From JBCBKL01 sp963922565 (lineage in GTDB: Bacteria > Pseudomonadota > Alphaproteobacteria > Rhodobacterales > Rhodobacteraceae): 64,000 bases of DNA. A program made the position numbers and the translations under genes. Under the pieces are notes generated by a model. It had not been told where the DNA came from. It worked only from the letters and a program-made list of their open reading frames with translations, and did no database searches. Each line of letters opens with the position of its first letter. The first letter of the stretch is position 1. Below, one piece after another: positions 32,974-43,260 of this stretch. The stretch lies in the NCBI GenBank assembly GCA_963922565.1, contig CAWUIQ010000011.1:27861-91860 (forward strand). The letters run 5' to 3'.

Positions 32974-35013
32974 ATGAACGACGCGACGACGTTGCTGCGC
33001 GACGTCTTTGGATTTGACGACTTTCGGCCGGGCCAGCAGGAGATCGTCGAAGCGGTGGCCGAGGGCCAGGACGTGTTGGCGATCATGCCAACGGGCGGCG
33101 GCAAGTCGCTGTGCTATCAGCTGCCCGCCCTTATCCGTGAAGGTCTGACGCTGGTCATTTCTCCGTTGATCGCGTTGATGCGGGATCAGGTTCATGCGCT
33201 TCAGGCCGCGGGCGTCACTGCGGGCGCGCTCACTTCCGGTAATTCAGATGACGAGAACGATGCGGTTCTGTCATCGCTGCGCGACGGCACGCTCAAACTT
33301 CTTTATCTCGCCCCCGAGCGCTTGGGGGCATCCGGCCTGATCGCTATGTTGCGCCGCTCCAACGTATCCCTCATTGCAGTGGACGAGGCGCATTGTGTCA
33401 GTCAGTGGGGCCACGATTTCAGACCCGACTATCTCCGGATCGGCGCGCTCAAATCAGCTCTTGGGGTGCCTCTTGCCGCGTTTACAGCGACCGCCGACGC
33501 CGAAACCCGGGACGAAATCGTCGCCAAACTCTTTGGTGGTGCTGATCCTAAGCGGTTTCTGCGCGGCTTTGATCGTCCCAACATTCATCTGTCGTTTGCC
33601 GCAAAAGATCAGCCACGAAAACAGATCCTCGGGTTTGCGCAGGCACGACGCGGGCAGTCAGGGATCGTCTATTGCGGGACACGCGCAAAGACCGAAACAC
33701 TGGCCGCCGCACTTAGAGAAGCCGGTCACAGCGCCTGTTGTTACCATGGCGGCATGGATCCCGAAGCCCGCCGCACCACCGAACGCCGTTTTCAACAAGA
33801 AGACGGACTGATCGTTGTTGCGACGGTCGCGTTTGGCATGGGGATCGACAAGCCGGATATCCGCTGGGTTGCACACGCCGACCTGCCGAAATCGGTCGAG
33901 GCCTACTATCAGGAAATCGGGCGGGCCGGTCGGGATGGCGATCCGGCCGAGGCCCTGACTTTGTTCGGCCCCGAAGACATCCGGTTGCGCCGCCTGCAAA
34001 TCGACGAAAGCGCAGCGCCGCCTGACCGACGCGCGGCGGATCATGTACGTCTGAACGCCCTGCTCGGCCTTGCGGAAACGCTGACATGCCGGCGAACCGC
34101 GTTGTTGTCCTACTTTGGTGACGACGGGACCGATTGCGAGAACTGCGACGTCTGCCAGTCTCCGCCCGAGCAGTTCGATGGCACGACCGCGGTGCGCAAG
34201 GCGCTTTCGGCGATCTTACGAACCAACGAAACATTCGGAGCTGGTCACCTGACCGACATCCTGCGCGGGACCCAGACCGACAAGGTCCGTCAGAACGGTC
34301 ACGATACGCTACCGACCTTTGGAGTTGGACAGGATCTGGATCGCCGGGAATGGCAGGCCGTCTTTCGTCAGATGATGGGGCATGATCTGATCCGGCCCGA
34401 TCCGACACGCCATGGCGCGTTGCGTCTGACTGACAAGGCGTTGCCGATCCTCCGCGATCAGCAGGGGATCATGTTGCGCAAGGACACGATCCAGAAGGCA
34501 GCACGCCAGCCTGTCATCCGTACCCACGTTTCGGAAGAGGATGCGCCGTTGCTGTCAGCACTGAAAGCCAAGCGACGGGCATTGGCCGAGGAAGCGCGAG
34601 TGCCGGCCTATGTGATCTTCAACGACCGCACGCTGATCGAAATGGCCGAGAAACGGCCCCAGACGCTTGATCAACTGGCCGCGGTCAACGGCATTGGTGC
34701 AAAAAAGCTGAAGACTTATGGGGATGCGTTTTTGGCTGTCATCGCGGGTGAGGCGCCGCGGGTTCATCCGCAGCGGCGAAGCCTTGCGGGGAAAGCGGCT
34801 GGATCGCTTTACGACAAGCTGCTCGAGGTTCAGGCGCAGCTTGCGCGCGGACCCGGCGGGTTTGACAAACCGCTCAGCTGTTCGGCCTCGCTGCTGGCAA
34901 AGGTGGCCCAGGTTCGTCCGGATACACAGGCAGCGATGTCGCGGTTGCTGGGTGACAAGCGGGCTGAACGTTTTGGCGCGGCCTTTCTGGACGTTCTGAG
35001 GACGGCGAGCTAG
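32974..35013 (+). CDS. recQ: ATP-dependent DNA helicase RecQ
   Basis: A 679-residue SF2 helicase, 3' to 5', acting in recombination and fork repair. Motif 0 FGFDDFRPGQQEIVEAV, motif I MPTGGGKSLCYQLPA, motif II DEAHCVSQWGHDFRPDY, motif VI QEIGRAGRDG; then the zinc-binding domain (CRRTALLSYFG, CENCDVCQ), a winged-helix region and an HRDC domain near residue 530-600. It extends about 70 residues beyond E. coli RecQ. It is followed 34 bases later by yaaA on the same strand. Confidence 0.96.
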   Translation: MNDATTLLRDVFGFDDFRPGQQEIVEAVAEGQDVLAIMPTGGGKSLCYQLPALIREGLTLVISPLIALMRDQVHALQAAGVTAGALTSGNSDDENDAVLSSLRDGTLKLLYLAPERLGASGLIAMLRRSNVSLIAVDEAHCVSQWGHDFRPDYLRIGALKSALGVPLAAFTATADAETRDEIVAKLFGGADPKRFLRGFDRPNIHLSFAAKDQPRKQILGFAQARRGQSGIVYCGTRAKTETLAAALREAGHSACCYHGGMDPEARRTTERRFQQEDGLIVVATVAFGMGIDKPDIRWVAHADLPKSVEAYYQEIGRAGRDGDPAEALTLFGPEDIRLRRLQIDESAAPPDRRAADHVRLNALLGLAETLTCRRTALLSYFGDDGTDCENCDVCQSPPEQFDGTTAVRKALSAILRTNETFGAGHLTDILRGTQTDKVRQNGHDTLPTFGVGQDLDRREWQAVFRQMMGHDLIRPDPTRHGALRLTDKALPILRDQQGIMLRKDTIQKAARQPVIRTHVSEEDAPLLSALKAKRRALAEEARVPAYVIFNDRTLIEMAEKRPQTLDQLAAVNGIGAKKLKTYGDAFLAVIAGEAPRVHPQRRSLAGKAAGSLYDKLLEVQAQLARGPGGFDKPLSCSASLLAKVAQVRPDTQAAMSRLLGDKRAERFGAAFLDVLRTAS

Positions 35014-35047
35014 TTCCTGAGCAACAAGATTTGGCAGGAGGGGATCC

Positions 35048-35842
35048 ATGCTCGTTGTAATTTCACCGGCAAAGCGGCTCGACTGGAACGAGCGCCCCGA
35101 GGTCATGACGAAGCCCGAGATGGCCGAGGACGCGGTACGGCTCGCACGGACCGCTCGCAATCTGACGCTTGGCCAGTTGAAAGGTCTCATGGGCTTGTCC
35201 GACGATCTAGCACGCCTGAACCGCGACCGGTTTCAGAGTTTTGCTGCGGATCCCACTGAGGGGCACCTGCGCCCCGCCCTCCACGCTTTTGCAGGTGACA
35301 CCTATCAGGGGCTCGATGCGGCCAGCCTGGATGACGACGCCGTCGCATATGCCCAGGATCATCTCAGGATACTGTCCGGGCTCTATGGTCTGTTGCGACC
35401 CCTGGACGGCATTCAGCCTTACAGGCTCGAAATGGGCTCAAAGCTCAAGACGCGTCGGGGGCAGTCGCTGTACGAGTATTGGCGGGACCAGCTGTCGAAA
35501 ACCTTGAACCAACAGGCAGCCTTGGTCAGAACAGACACGCTTCTGAATTGCGCAAGCCAGGAGTATTTCGGGGCCGTTGCGCCCAAGGCGCTGAGGCTTC
35601 GCGTTGTCACCCCAGTCTTCATGGAAGAGAAAGGCGACGAACCGAAGATTGTCAGCTTTTTTGCCAAGCGGGCAAGAGGGGCGATGGCCCGTTTTGTCGT
35701 TCAGAATCGGATCCGATCTACCGACGCACTGCGCGACTTCGACCTAGGCGGCTATCGCTTCCGGGAAGATTTGTCGGGCGAGGGCCGGCCGGTTTTCACG
35801 CGGCCCTATGGTCAGACCGGCACCGGGTCAGAAGCGGCCTAG
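35048..35842 (+). CDS. yaaA: Peroxide stress protein YaaA (UPF0246)
   Basis: A 264-residue YaaA protein starting with MLVVISPAKRLDW. Family segments: LHAFAGDTYQGLDAASLDDD, LRILSGLYGLLRPLDGIQPYRLEMGSKL (about 110-137) and FFAKRARGAMARFVV. YaaA limits intracellular iron during hydrogen peroxide stress and binds DNA in E. coli. The length is usual. A GGAGGGGATCC lies just upstream. It converges on the histidine kinase gene 17 bases away. Confidence 0.95.
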   Translation: MLVVISPAKRLDWNERPEVMTKPEMAEDAVRLARTARNLTLGQLKGLMGLSDDLARLNRDRFQSFAADPTEGHLRPALHAFAGDTYQGLDAASLDDDAVAYAQDHLRILSGLYGLLRPLDGIQPYRLEMGSKLKTRRGQSLYEYWRDQLSKTLNQQAALVRTDTLLNCASQEYFGAVAPKALRLRVVTPVFMEEKGDEPKIVSFFAKRARGAMARFVVQNRIRSTDALRDFDLGGYRFREDLSGEGRPVFTRPYGQTGTGSEAA

Positions 35843-35859
35843 TAGCCAACCAAGCGACA

Positions 35860-38361
35860 TCAAGCGACCTGCGCGTCTGTCTCAAGAGGGTGTGCGCCTT
35901 CCGGTCGGGCATCCTCGATCTTTTGCACGATCTCGGGTTTGCGGAGCGGCTTGGTCAAATAGTGATCCAGCCCCGCCTCCAGAATTGCGTGGCCATCCCC
36001 TTCCAGCGCATGCGCCGTCAGCGCGACGATGGTCACGTGCCGACCGTTTTCTTTCTCGATTTCTCTGATCTTTCGCGTCGCCTCTTTGCCATCCATCTGC
36101 GGCATAGAGATATCCATGAAAATCAGATCGGGCTGAAAGGACCCATACTTTTCGACCGCCTCAAACCCGTTGTTGGCAAACTCAAGATCCAGATTGAGAG
36201 CTTTAACCATCTTCCTGAAAACAAGCTGGTTGGTCTTGTTGTCTTCCGCTGCAAGGACCCGCATGAGCCGAGTGGGCGCGGACGCATCAGATGCCGCAGG
36301 TTTTTTGTCCACGTCGGGGTCTCGAGGCTCGGGCTCGGCCCGCCGCGACAGGAAACCGATGGGTTTTTCCGCCTGATCAACTGCCCCGTCTGATGCTCTT
36401 GTATCCTCTTCCGACGAAGGAGGCTGCCGTTTGGATGAGAAGCCGATCGAAACTGGGGGGCTCTCTTCATCCGGTGGCACATCCTCGGCAGGCTCGACAC
36501 TCTCTTCCTGCGCTGCCGTTTCTTGATGTTTTGCTTCCTCTGCCGCTTCGACCCTCGCTATTTCTTCATCCCATCCTAGAGACTGAACCGATCCGTCAGG
36601 GCCTCTCTCGCTCACGTTGGCGGTGACAGCCTCCAGCGTCATGAACAGTTCTTTTCTGGGTACCGGCTTCTGCAGGACCCCTGCCAAAAGAGGACGCACG
36701 GGATGATCATCGGGGATGCCGGGCCCCGAGCTCAGCAAGAGTATTGGCGCCTTGTGACTGCCTGCACTGATGGCCGAGGCAAGCTCAAGCCCGTCCATGT
36801 CAGGCATATTGTGATCGGTCAGCACCAGATCGACCGTCTCATCAAGCCGCTGCAACGCCTGCTCCGCGTTCGAACAACAGATGACGCCCAACCCCAGTTG
36901 TTGAAGCTGACGTTCGAGGATGATCCGATTGGCGTGAATATCATCGACGACAAGCACGTTACGCAGCCCCGCGGGGATAACCGGATGAACCGCTGGCGCG
37001 GCATCCTTGATTTCCATCTCGATCTTGAAGGCAAAGCAGGATCCGACGCCTTCTTCGGAGTTGACCCAGATCTCGCCGCCCATCAACTCAACCAGCCGTC
37101 GACAGATCGCAAGGCCAAGACCCGTGCCGTCGAACTTGCGGTTCCGCTCGTTTTCGACCTGATTAAATTCGCCAAAGATATGGTCGATCATGTCGGGCGA
37201 GATGCCAATCCCGGTGTCTTCGATCGCGACAGTGACGCTGGCAATGCCCCGCTCGTGATCCGGGACACCTGTCACCCGCACCAGAATGTGCCCCTCTGAA
37301 GTGAATTTTACCGCGTTCCCCAGCAGGTTGGTCAAGACCTGCCGCAGCCTGCCGGCATCGCCCAGATAGGTGGTTGGCAGGAAGAGATCGAAATCCATCA
37401 AGAGCTGCAGACCCTTTTCACGGGCCCCCGGCTGCAGCAGCGTGATGACCTCATGAACGCTGCGCTCAAGATCGAAATGTTCCAGATGAAGCTGCATCTT
37501 GTCAGCTTCGATCTTCGAGTAGTCCAGAACGTCGTTGATGATGACGAGCAAAGCTTCGCCTGAATTCTTTATGGTCTCGACGTAAAGCCTTTGTTCGCTG
37601 TCGAGCGCTGAATCCGCCAACAGGTCTGCCATGCCGACGACACCGTTCATGGGCGTGCGGATCTCATGGCTCATGTTGGCAAGGAAGGCCGACTTGGCGC
37701 GGTTCGCGGTCTCAGCGTCTTCACGCGCTCTCTTGAGCTTCATCTCGTATTCGACAGTATCGGTGATGTTGAGAGCCAACGATACAATATCCCCGTCCTC
37801 GCCACGTCGGTCGAGCAACCGGATGTATTGATCGTTCCAGAGGCGGATGACGACGGGATCCGGGCTTTTTTGCATCCACCGCTCGGTCATCATGTGCCGC
37901 CACTCATCCGGTTTGAGCTTGCCGGTGTTGACGATCCCTTCGTCCGTCATCGCCTGCAGAACCGAGACATAGTTGACGCCCGGTCTGATCATTTCGAGGT
38001 CGTCAAAGATCACGAGCCACGATCGGTTGGCGATCAGCAGCTCGTCATCCTGATTGAATATCGCGAAGCCATCGGAAATCGTCTCGATCGATTGCCAGAG
38101 GCGCCTTTCCGCAATCTCGACCTTCTGATTGGCGACCCGCACCTCTTTGTGGGCGTGACCAAGCTCGGTTTTCACCCGCTCGTTTTCATCGCGGACATTC
38201 GCGACTTCGGCCCGGCGCTCAACCACTTCGCCCTGCAGTGCCAGCGCGCGCTGACCAAGCTTACGGTTCGCCGCATAGAGCTCTGCCTGTTTGAGTTCCA
38301 GCATGCGTTCCGCCGCAAGGCGCCCTCGGCGCTCTTCAGCAAGCTTGCTCGCCAGACTCAT
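35860..38361 (-). CDS. Hybrid sensor histidine kinase with PAS domain and two receiver domains
   Basis: An 833-residue cytoplasmic kinase without membrane helices. Order: coiled coil (1-85), PAS domain (about 88-205), HisKA with phospho-acceptor His232 (FLANMSHEIRTPMNG), HATPase with DTGIGIS and DGTGLGLAIC, receiver 1 (about 467-585, Asp516), an acidic Pro-rich linker (590-695) and receiver 2 (about 700-815, Asp750, KPLRK). The linker holds two copies of an IGFxSxR motif. No Hpt domain or dedicated response regulator is nearby. Its signal is unknown. Confidence 0.93.
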   Translation of the reverse strand: MSLASKLAEERRGRLAAERMLELKQAELYAANRKLGQRALALQGEVVERRAEVANVRDENERVKTELGHAHKEVRVANQKVEIAERRLWQSIETISDGFAIFNQDDELLIANRSWLVIFDDLEMIRPGVNYVSVLQAMTDEGIVNTGKLKPDEWRHMMTERWMQKSPDPVVIRLWNDQYIRLLDRRGEDGDIVSLALNITDTVEYEMKLKRAREDAETANRAKSAFLANMSHEIRTPMNGVVGMADLLADSALDSEQRLYVETIKNSGEALLVIINDVLDYSKIEADKMQLHLEHFDLERSVHEVITLLQPGAREKGLQLLMDFDLFLPTTYLGDAGRLRQVLTNLLGNAVKFTSEGHILVRVTGVPDHERGIASVTVAIEDTGIGISPDMIDHIFGEFNQVENERNRKFDGTGLGLAICRRLVELMGGEIWVNSEEGVGSCFAFKIEMEIKDAAPAVHPVIPAGLRNVLVVDDIHANRIILERQLQQLGLGVICCSNAEQALQRLDETVDLVLTDHNMPDMDGLELASAISAGSHKAPILLLSSGPGIPDDHPVRPLLAGVLQKPVPRKELFMTLEAVTANVSERGPDGSVQSLGWDEEIARVEAAEEAKHQETAAQEESVEPAEDVPPDEESPPVSIGFSSKRQPPSSEEDTRASDGAVDQAEKPIGFLSRRAEPEPRDPDVDKKPAASDASAPTRLMRVLAAEDNKTNQLVFRKMVKALNLDLEFANNGFEAVEKYGSFQPDLIFMDISMPQMDGKEATRKIREIEKENGRHVTIVALTAHALEGDGHAILEAGLDHYLTKPLRKPEIVQKIEDARPEGAHPLETDAQVA

Positions 38362-38446
38362 TCCATACCGCTCCGCGACCGATGTACCGGATCGGGTATT
38401 TCATGATCAGCGTGAAGATAGTCTTAAATGACGGGGAACTCAGGCC

Positions 38447-40489
38447 TCAGCGGCGCCCTTCCCGCAACCACGCCCCGATTATGAAGCCTGATGCGAGCAA
38501 CAGAACTAGCCATGGAGGCAACAGCGCCATCTGGCGGACATCACTGGTTTCGTATGCGTTTCGCTCGACCAGTCCAATCCAACCGCGTCCGGCAGATGGG
38601 CGTCCCTCGCGGACACTGCGGATGCTAGGCAATCCGTCCTCGAGCCGAATGATACCGCCGCGCGTCTGGCCAACAAGATCGGCAAGGACGTCACCGGTTG
38701 CTATGGTTTCCTCGAACTCGCGCGGCGCTGCCGGACCAAGGCCAATGACGGTGGTCTGATCACCATTCGCCAGACGATATAGACCAATCTCCGGACCCTC
38801 GAATGTCGTTTCGAATTGCCCCGGCGCGGTATTTTCAAGCTCAAGCTCGGTGACCGTTCCATCCGGCCCCGTAATCGTAACCGGTGGCACCGAGTCGCCG
38901 AGGGTGCGGCGCACGATCCGCATGGTCTGCCCGCTCGCCGAAGCTGTCAGAGCTTCTTCCTCAAGCTCGGGTTCTTTCATCATCCAATGTGCCAGACGGC
39001 GAAGCAATTCGAGCTGGGGCCCGCCACCCTCATAGCCACGCCCCCAAAGCCAGGCGTGATCCGAGGCCAGCAGCGCCACCCGTCCCTCTTCAACGCGATC
39101 GAGGATCAGAAGCGGCCGATCATCCAGACCGGTCATCACAGCCGTGCCCGAGGTGGCATCAACGTCGATCTGCCGAAGCCAACGACCCCAGTCTCCGGCG
39201 GCTGGCAAATCCGTTGTAACGGGATGGCGTTCGCCGATTTCGGACACGATCGGTCGATAGGCTTCTTCCAGAACCCGCGCTGTCGGCTGGGCCGGTACAA
39301 CCTCGCCAAGTGGCGAGCGATAGAGACTGTCGGCGCCGGCGAAGTCCGGGCCGGCGGCGACCAAAACAGCGCCACCCTCACGAATGTAGTTCGCCACGTT
39401 GTCCAGATAAATCGCCGGCAGGATCCCGCGCCGTTTGTAGCGATCGAAAATGATCAGATCAAAATCGTGGATCTTTTCGAGGAAAAGTTCGCGTGTTGGA
39501 AATGCGATCAGGCTCAGTTCGTCGACGGGCACGCCATCCTGCTTTTCTGGCGGCCGAAGGATGGTGAAGTGAACAAGATCGACCGAGCTGTCAGATTTCA
39601 GCAGGTTCCGCCACGTCCGGCCACCGGCATGGGGTTCGCCCGACACCAGAAGAACGCGCAGGCGGTCCCTCACTCCGTTCATCTGGATCAGCGCGGTGTT
39701 GTTACGATCGGTCAGCTCGCCATCTTCGGTCGGAACCGTGAACTGGATCACGTTGCGGCCGCCATGGGGCAAGGTCAGCGGCAGTTCTATGTCTTCACCG
39801 ATACGAACGTTGAACCCCAACGGCGCGCCCCCGTCGACCGATATCTGAAGGGGCACCATGACCGCATCGGGCGGCGCCGCTCCGCTGTCTTCGACGCGGA
39901 TCGTCAGGGTTACAGGCTCGTCGATGATGGCGAAGGCAGGCGCATTCCGAACGATAAGCCGTCGGTCCCAGTCGGTATCGCGTCCCGAGAGCAAAAGATG
40001 CAGCGGTGCGGGCAACTCAACCGGATCTTCGGCATCATGAACCTGCCCGTCGCTCAGGGCGATGATCCCCGAGACACGAGCGCGCGGTTCTTCGGCCAGT
40101 GCATCCGCAATCACGCCCATCAACTGGGTGCCGCTGTCGTCCTGACCGTCACGCACCGTCAGGCGACGCAGCTCTGTGCCTTCCCGCGCTGAGATCCGCG
40201 CCGCGATAGCATCAGCGGCGCTTGCAGTCTGCTCCTCTCGGTCCGACAGGCGCTGCGATGCGCTTTCATCCTCAACCAGCAGTACGATGTCCGACAGTGG
40301 CGCGCGATCTTCTTCCTGGTAGGTGGGTCCAGTCAGCGCGATGATGACGATAAGGCCAGCGATGCCCCGCAGGGCCCAGCCGCTCAGACCCCGAACGGCA
40401 GCAAGTGCCACGCCCGTGACGACTGCAACCGCGAGAATGGCAATCAGCACCCATGGCAGCAAAGGGTCAAAGATCAGGCTTGCGGTCAT
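38447..40489 (-). CDS. Membrane-anchored VWA protein with GATase-like domain
   Basis: A 680-residue protein: two N-terminal membrane helices (about 12-50), a VWA-type domain with MIDAS elements (VEDESASQ, i.e. DxSxS, near residue 73; and IIALSDGQ near 145), a beta-sandwich middle, a class I glutamine-amidotransferase-like part (YIREGGAVLVAAGPDF), and a C-terminal membrane helix with a basic end. It is the last gene of the moxR operon and overlaps the DUF4159 gene by four bases. It probably acts with the MoxR ATPase at the membrane; substrate unknown. Confidence 0.75.
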   Translation of the reverse strand: MTASLIFDPLLPWVLIAILAVAVVTGVALAAVRGLSGWALRGIAGLIVIIALTGPTYQEEDRAPLSDIVLLVEDESASQRLSDREEQTASAADAIAARISAREGTELRRLTVRDGQDDSGTQLMGVIADALAEEPRARVSGIIALSDGQVHDAEDPVELPAPLHLLLSGRDTDWDRRLIVRNAPAFAIIDEPVTLTIRVEDSGAAPPDAVMVPLQISVDGGAPLGFNVRIGEDIELPLTLPHGGRNVIQFTVPTEDGELTDRNNTALIQMNGVRDRLRVLLVSGEPHAGGRTWRNLLKSDSSVDLVHFTILRPPEKQDGVPVDELSLIAFPTRELFLEKIHDFDLIIFDRYKRRGILPAIYLDNVANYIREGGAVLVAAGPDFAGADSLYRSPLGEVVPAQPTARVLEEAYRPIVSEIGERHPVTTDLPAAGDWGRWLRQIDVDATSGTAVMTGLDDRPLLILDRVEEGRVALLASDHAWLWGRGYEGGGPQLELLRRLAHWMMKEPELEEEALTASASGQTMRIVRRTLGDSVPPVTITGPDGTVTELELENTAPGQFETTFEGPEIGLYRLANGDQTTVIGLGPAAPREFEETIATGDVLADLVGQTRGGIIRLEDGLPSIRSVREGRPSAGRGWIGLVERNAYETSDVRQMALLPPWLVLLLASGFIIGAWLREGRR

Positions 40490-43260
40490 TGTCCCAGCCG
40501 ATCCAGCAAAGCAGGCACGTGGACCTGATCGCTTTTGTAGTTTCCTGTCAGAACATGCATCACGAGGTTCACACCAAACCTGAAAGCAAGCTCACGCTGT
40601 CGCTCTCCGCCAAAACCGCGGCCCACGGGCACCATTGGTGTTCCTGTCGGCGTCACGGCCCAGGCAGCGGCCCAATCGTTGCCCCCGATAACCACCGGGG
40701 TGACGCCATCATTGAGATTGCGAAACGGCATCCCATCGACCTGCTCGGCCCCCGGTGGTGCTGCTTCGACCCAGACTTCCTGACCCGAATGACGGCCGGG
40801 GAAATCCTGCAACAGATAGAAGGTGCGCGTCAGGACATGATCGCGCGGTACAGGCTCGAGCGCCGGTATGTCCAAGGGTGCCGCCAACTGCTGAAGCTTG
40901 CGCCCGTTCGGGCTTGCCGCGCCGAAACCGGCCACGTTCGAATCCCGCGTATCGAACATGATCAAGCCGCCGGTCCTGAGATATTCGTTCAGTTTCGAAT
41001 AAGCATCCTGTGATGGCCGCGGTTGGTCCGGCGTGATGGGCCAATAGAGGATCGGAAAGAAAGCCAATTCATCCGTTTCAAGATCGATGCCAATCGGTTC
41101 CGACGGCTCGACCGAAGTTCGGAAATACAGCGTGTTGGAAAGGCCGCGCAGCCCAGCCTCTGCGATCTCATCGACGTCGCGGTTGCCCGTAATGACGAAG
41201 GCCAAGACGACTTCTGAGGCCGACTCGATTGCAAAACGGTCAGCGCCTTGCGCGTCAGCGCTCGTCGGCAAAAACGGCAACGCCATCATGAGACCAGCGG
41301 CGATACCCCGCCCGGATGCTGATATCAGGCGCCCCGACAAGAACAGCGATGCGATCACATCTGCCACCAGCAGCGCCAGGGCAATGCCCAGCAGTGGCCC
41401 GCCGAGCCGTCGTTCGCTGGCGACCGCCAAGCCCGAGACCGGGATACTGGCTGGCCATTCCGCACGTGTCAGGACGCTGTCAGGACGCAGGACGTTTCGG
41501 GCCAGTTGGCGGTCATCAGACGTATAGATGCCGGGAGGGAAGTCGGGGCCCGGACCCTCTGTCAAAAGTGCTGCACCGTCCACACCCGGAAGCGCCCCGG
41601 CATCGCTCATCTCTCCGAACGCGTCCATCACCACCTCGGGCGTCCAGATCGTTCCCTCCAGATCCTCAACGTTAGGATTTGGGTTGGCAGACGAGATCGC
41701 GAGCCGTTCAAGCATCTCGACGAACAGACCGGACAGCGGCAGACTTGACCATTCCGCATTTGCGGTGACGTGGAAAAGGACGATCTGCCCCTGCTCCAAC
41801 TTCTTTCGCGTGACCAGTGGCGTTCCGTCCGTGAGTTCGGCAATGACCCTCTCCGAAAGCGTCGGATCGGGTTGCGCCATGACTTGGGCGGTGACCTCTA
41901 CATCATCAGGTATCGCCAACCCGTAGAAGGGCGACTGCTCCCCAAACGGTGCGAGCGTTTTGGGTTGTCCCCAGCTCATCGCACCACCCACGCTCCGGCC
42001 CCCGGAACGCAGCCGGACCGGCATGAGCGGATCCTCTTGGCGGCGGCTGATATCGCTCGCCGCAACCCTTGGCCCGGCAAAGCGGACCAGCAAGCCGCCC
42101 TTTTCAACCCATGAGATGACGCGCTCGGCTTCGCCATCGCTCAAGGTCGCCACATCGGCGAGAATGATAGCATCGGGGTTGGCGAGCAGCACATCGCTGA
42201 GCGTGCCTGTCAGCACATCAGCGGTGTCGACCAGCGCCTGCTCCAGATAGTGGAGGGGTGCGAGCAACTCGAGACCCTCGCGCCCGGATCGGCCGGCGAT
42301 CAGCGCGACCTCACGCCGCCGCAGACTGTCGTCAACAAGCGTGGTGGCACCTGCTGAGCGAATACCAACGATTTCGAAACGGGTAATCCGTCCCCGGATT
42401 TCTGCGGGCAGGGACAGTTCTGCGCGGCCTACTGTTTCGCCGGCAGCGAATGTCGCGGTTGCCTGAGCCAGCGCGCGTTCTGTTCCGCCCGGATCCTTGC
42501 CCTGAGCACTGATTGTCGCCTCTGCCTCCGGCCCGGCCATCGCGCGAATGGCTTCGACAGCGACGATCCCGTCGTCATAAACCGCAGGTCTTAGCCCGAT
42601 GGATCGCGCACCGGCCTCAAAGACACGAACATCCCCGATGTTGGTCAATGCGGCCAGCAACTCGTCACGACCCATATAGTCGAGGCCATCGCTGAACCAG
42701 ATCGTGTCAAAATCGTCTTGCTCAGCAATTACCTCCTGCGCCCGATCCAGTTGATCCGGTGTCGGCTGCCATGGTGCGGGTGAAAAACCAACCATCCTCG
42801 ACTGCACTGCTGCTGCCGACTGGAAGACGATTGGCCCGGGATCGGTCAGTTTCAGAACCGAGACCGGACGGCTTTGGGCACCCGCCCGCGAAAGCTCTTC
42901 CTCGACCGAATCCAGGATGCGGTTCCAGCGGTTTGCGCCGCCCCAGCTGGCATCAATGACGATCAACAGGGGCGCATTGCCGCTTGTTCCATCGGTTCTG
43001 GGGTTCAGGACAGGCCCGGCAAGCCCGGTGATGATGGCCGCAACAGCCACCATCCGCAGAAGCAGCAACCACCACGGCGTTCTGTCCGAAACACTGTCAT
43101 CATCCGTCAGGCCGAGCAGCAGCGCGACGCCCGGGAAAAGCCGCTTGATCGGTGCAGGCGGGATGGCCCTGAGGATCAACCACAGCAGTGGAAGTGCAAC
43201 CAGTGCAATGAGCAGCCAAGGCGCTGTGAATCCGATGCCCCCGATAACTGTCATCGCCAA
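40486..43260 (-). CDS. DUF4159 protein with BatA-like N-terminus
   Basis: A 924-residue membrane protein. N-terminus APWLLIALVALPLLWLILRA is the BatA-type double helix. A VWA-like domain follows whose first MIDAS loop is degraded (VIDASWGG, no DxSxS) though FSDGLD is kept. Further membrane helices lie near residues 610-670. The C-terminal DUF4159 domain (LAFFPILYWPITPDQPRPS, YLRTGGLIMFDTRDSN) follows. It overlaps both neighbours in an operon with moxR, DUF58 and a second VWA protein. Function unknown; related operons are tied to envelope stress or complex assembly. Confidence 0.85.
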   Translation of the reverse strand: MAMTVIGGIGFTAPWLLIALVALPLLWLILRAIPPAPIKRLFPGVALLLGLTDDDSVSDRTPWWLLLLRMVAVAAIITGLAGPVLNPRTDGTSGNAPLLIVIDASWGGANRWNRILDSVEEELSRAGAQSRPVSVLKLTDPGPIVFQSAAAVQSRMVGFSPAPWQPTPDQLDRAQEVIAEQDDFDTIWFSDGLDYMGRDELLAALTNIGDVRVFEAGARSIGLRPAVYDDGIVAVEAIRAMAGPEAEATISAQGKDPGGTERALAQATATFAAGETVGRAELSLPAEIRGRITRFEIVGIRSAGATTLVDDSLRRREVALIAGRSGREGLELLAPLHYLEQALVDTADVLTGTLSDVLLANPDAIILADVATLSDGEAERVISWVEKGGLLVRFAGPRVAASDISRRQEDPLMPVRLRSGGRSVGGAMSWGQPKTLAPFGEQSPFYGLAIPDDVEVTAQVMAQPDPTLSERVIAELTDGTPLVTRKKLEQGQIVLFHVTANAEWSSLPLSGLFVEMLERLAISSANPNPNVEDLEGTIWTPEVVMDAFGEMSDAGALPGVDGAALLTEGPGPDFPPGIYTSDDRQLARNVLRPDSVLTRAEWPASIPVSGLAVASERRLGGPLLGIALALLVADVIASLFLSGRLISASGRGIAAGLMMALPFLPTSADAQGADRFAIESASEVVLAFVITGNRDVDEIAEAGLRGLSNTLYFRTSVEPSEPIGIDLETDELAFFPILYWPITPDQPRPSQDAYSKLNEYLRTGGLIMFDTRDSNVAGFGAASPNGRKLQQLAAPLDIPALEPVPRDHVLTRTFYLLQDFPGRHSGQEVWVEAAPPGAEQVDGMPFRNLNDGVTPVVIGGNDWAAAWAVTPTGTPMVPVGRGFGGERQRELAFRFGVNLVMHVLTGNYKSDQVHVPALLDRLGQ

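Noticed and set aside
38816..40192. Plus-strand open frame of 458 codons
   Set aside because: Antisense to the VWA protein gene of the moxR operon, with the typical composition of a shadow frame in GC-rich DNA.
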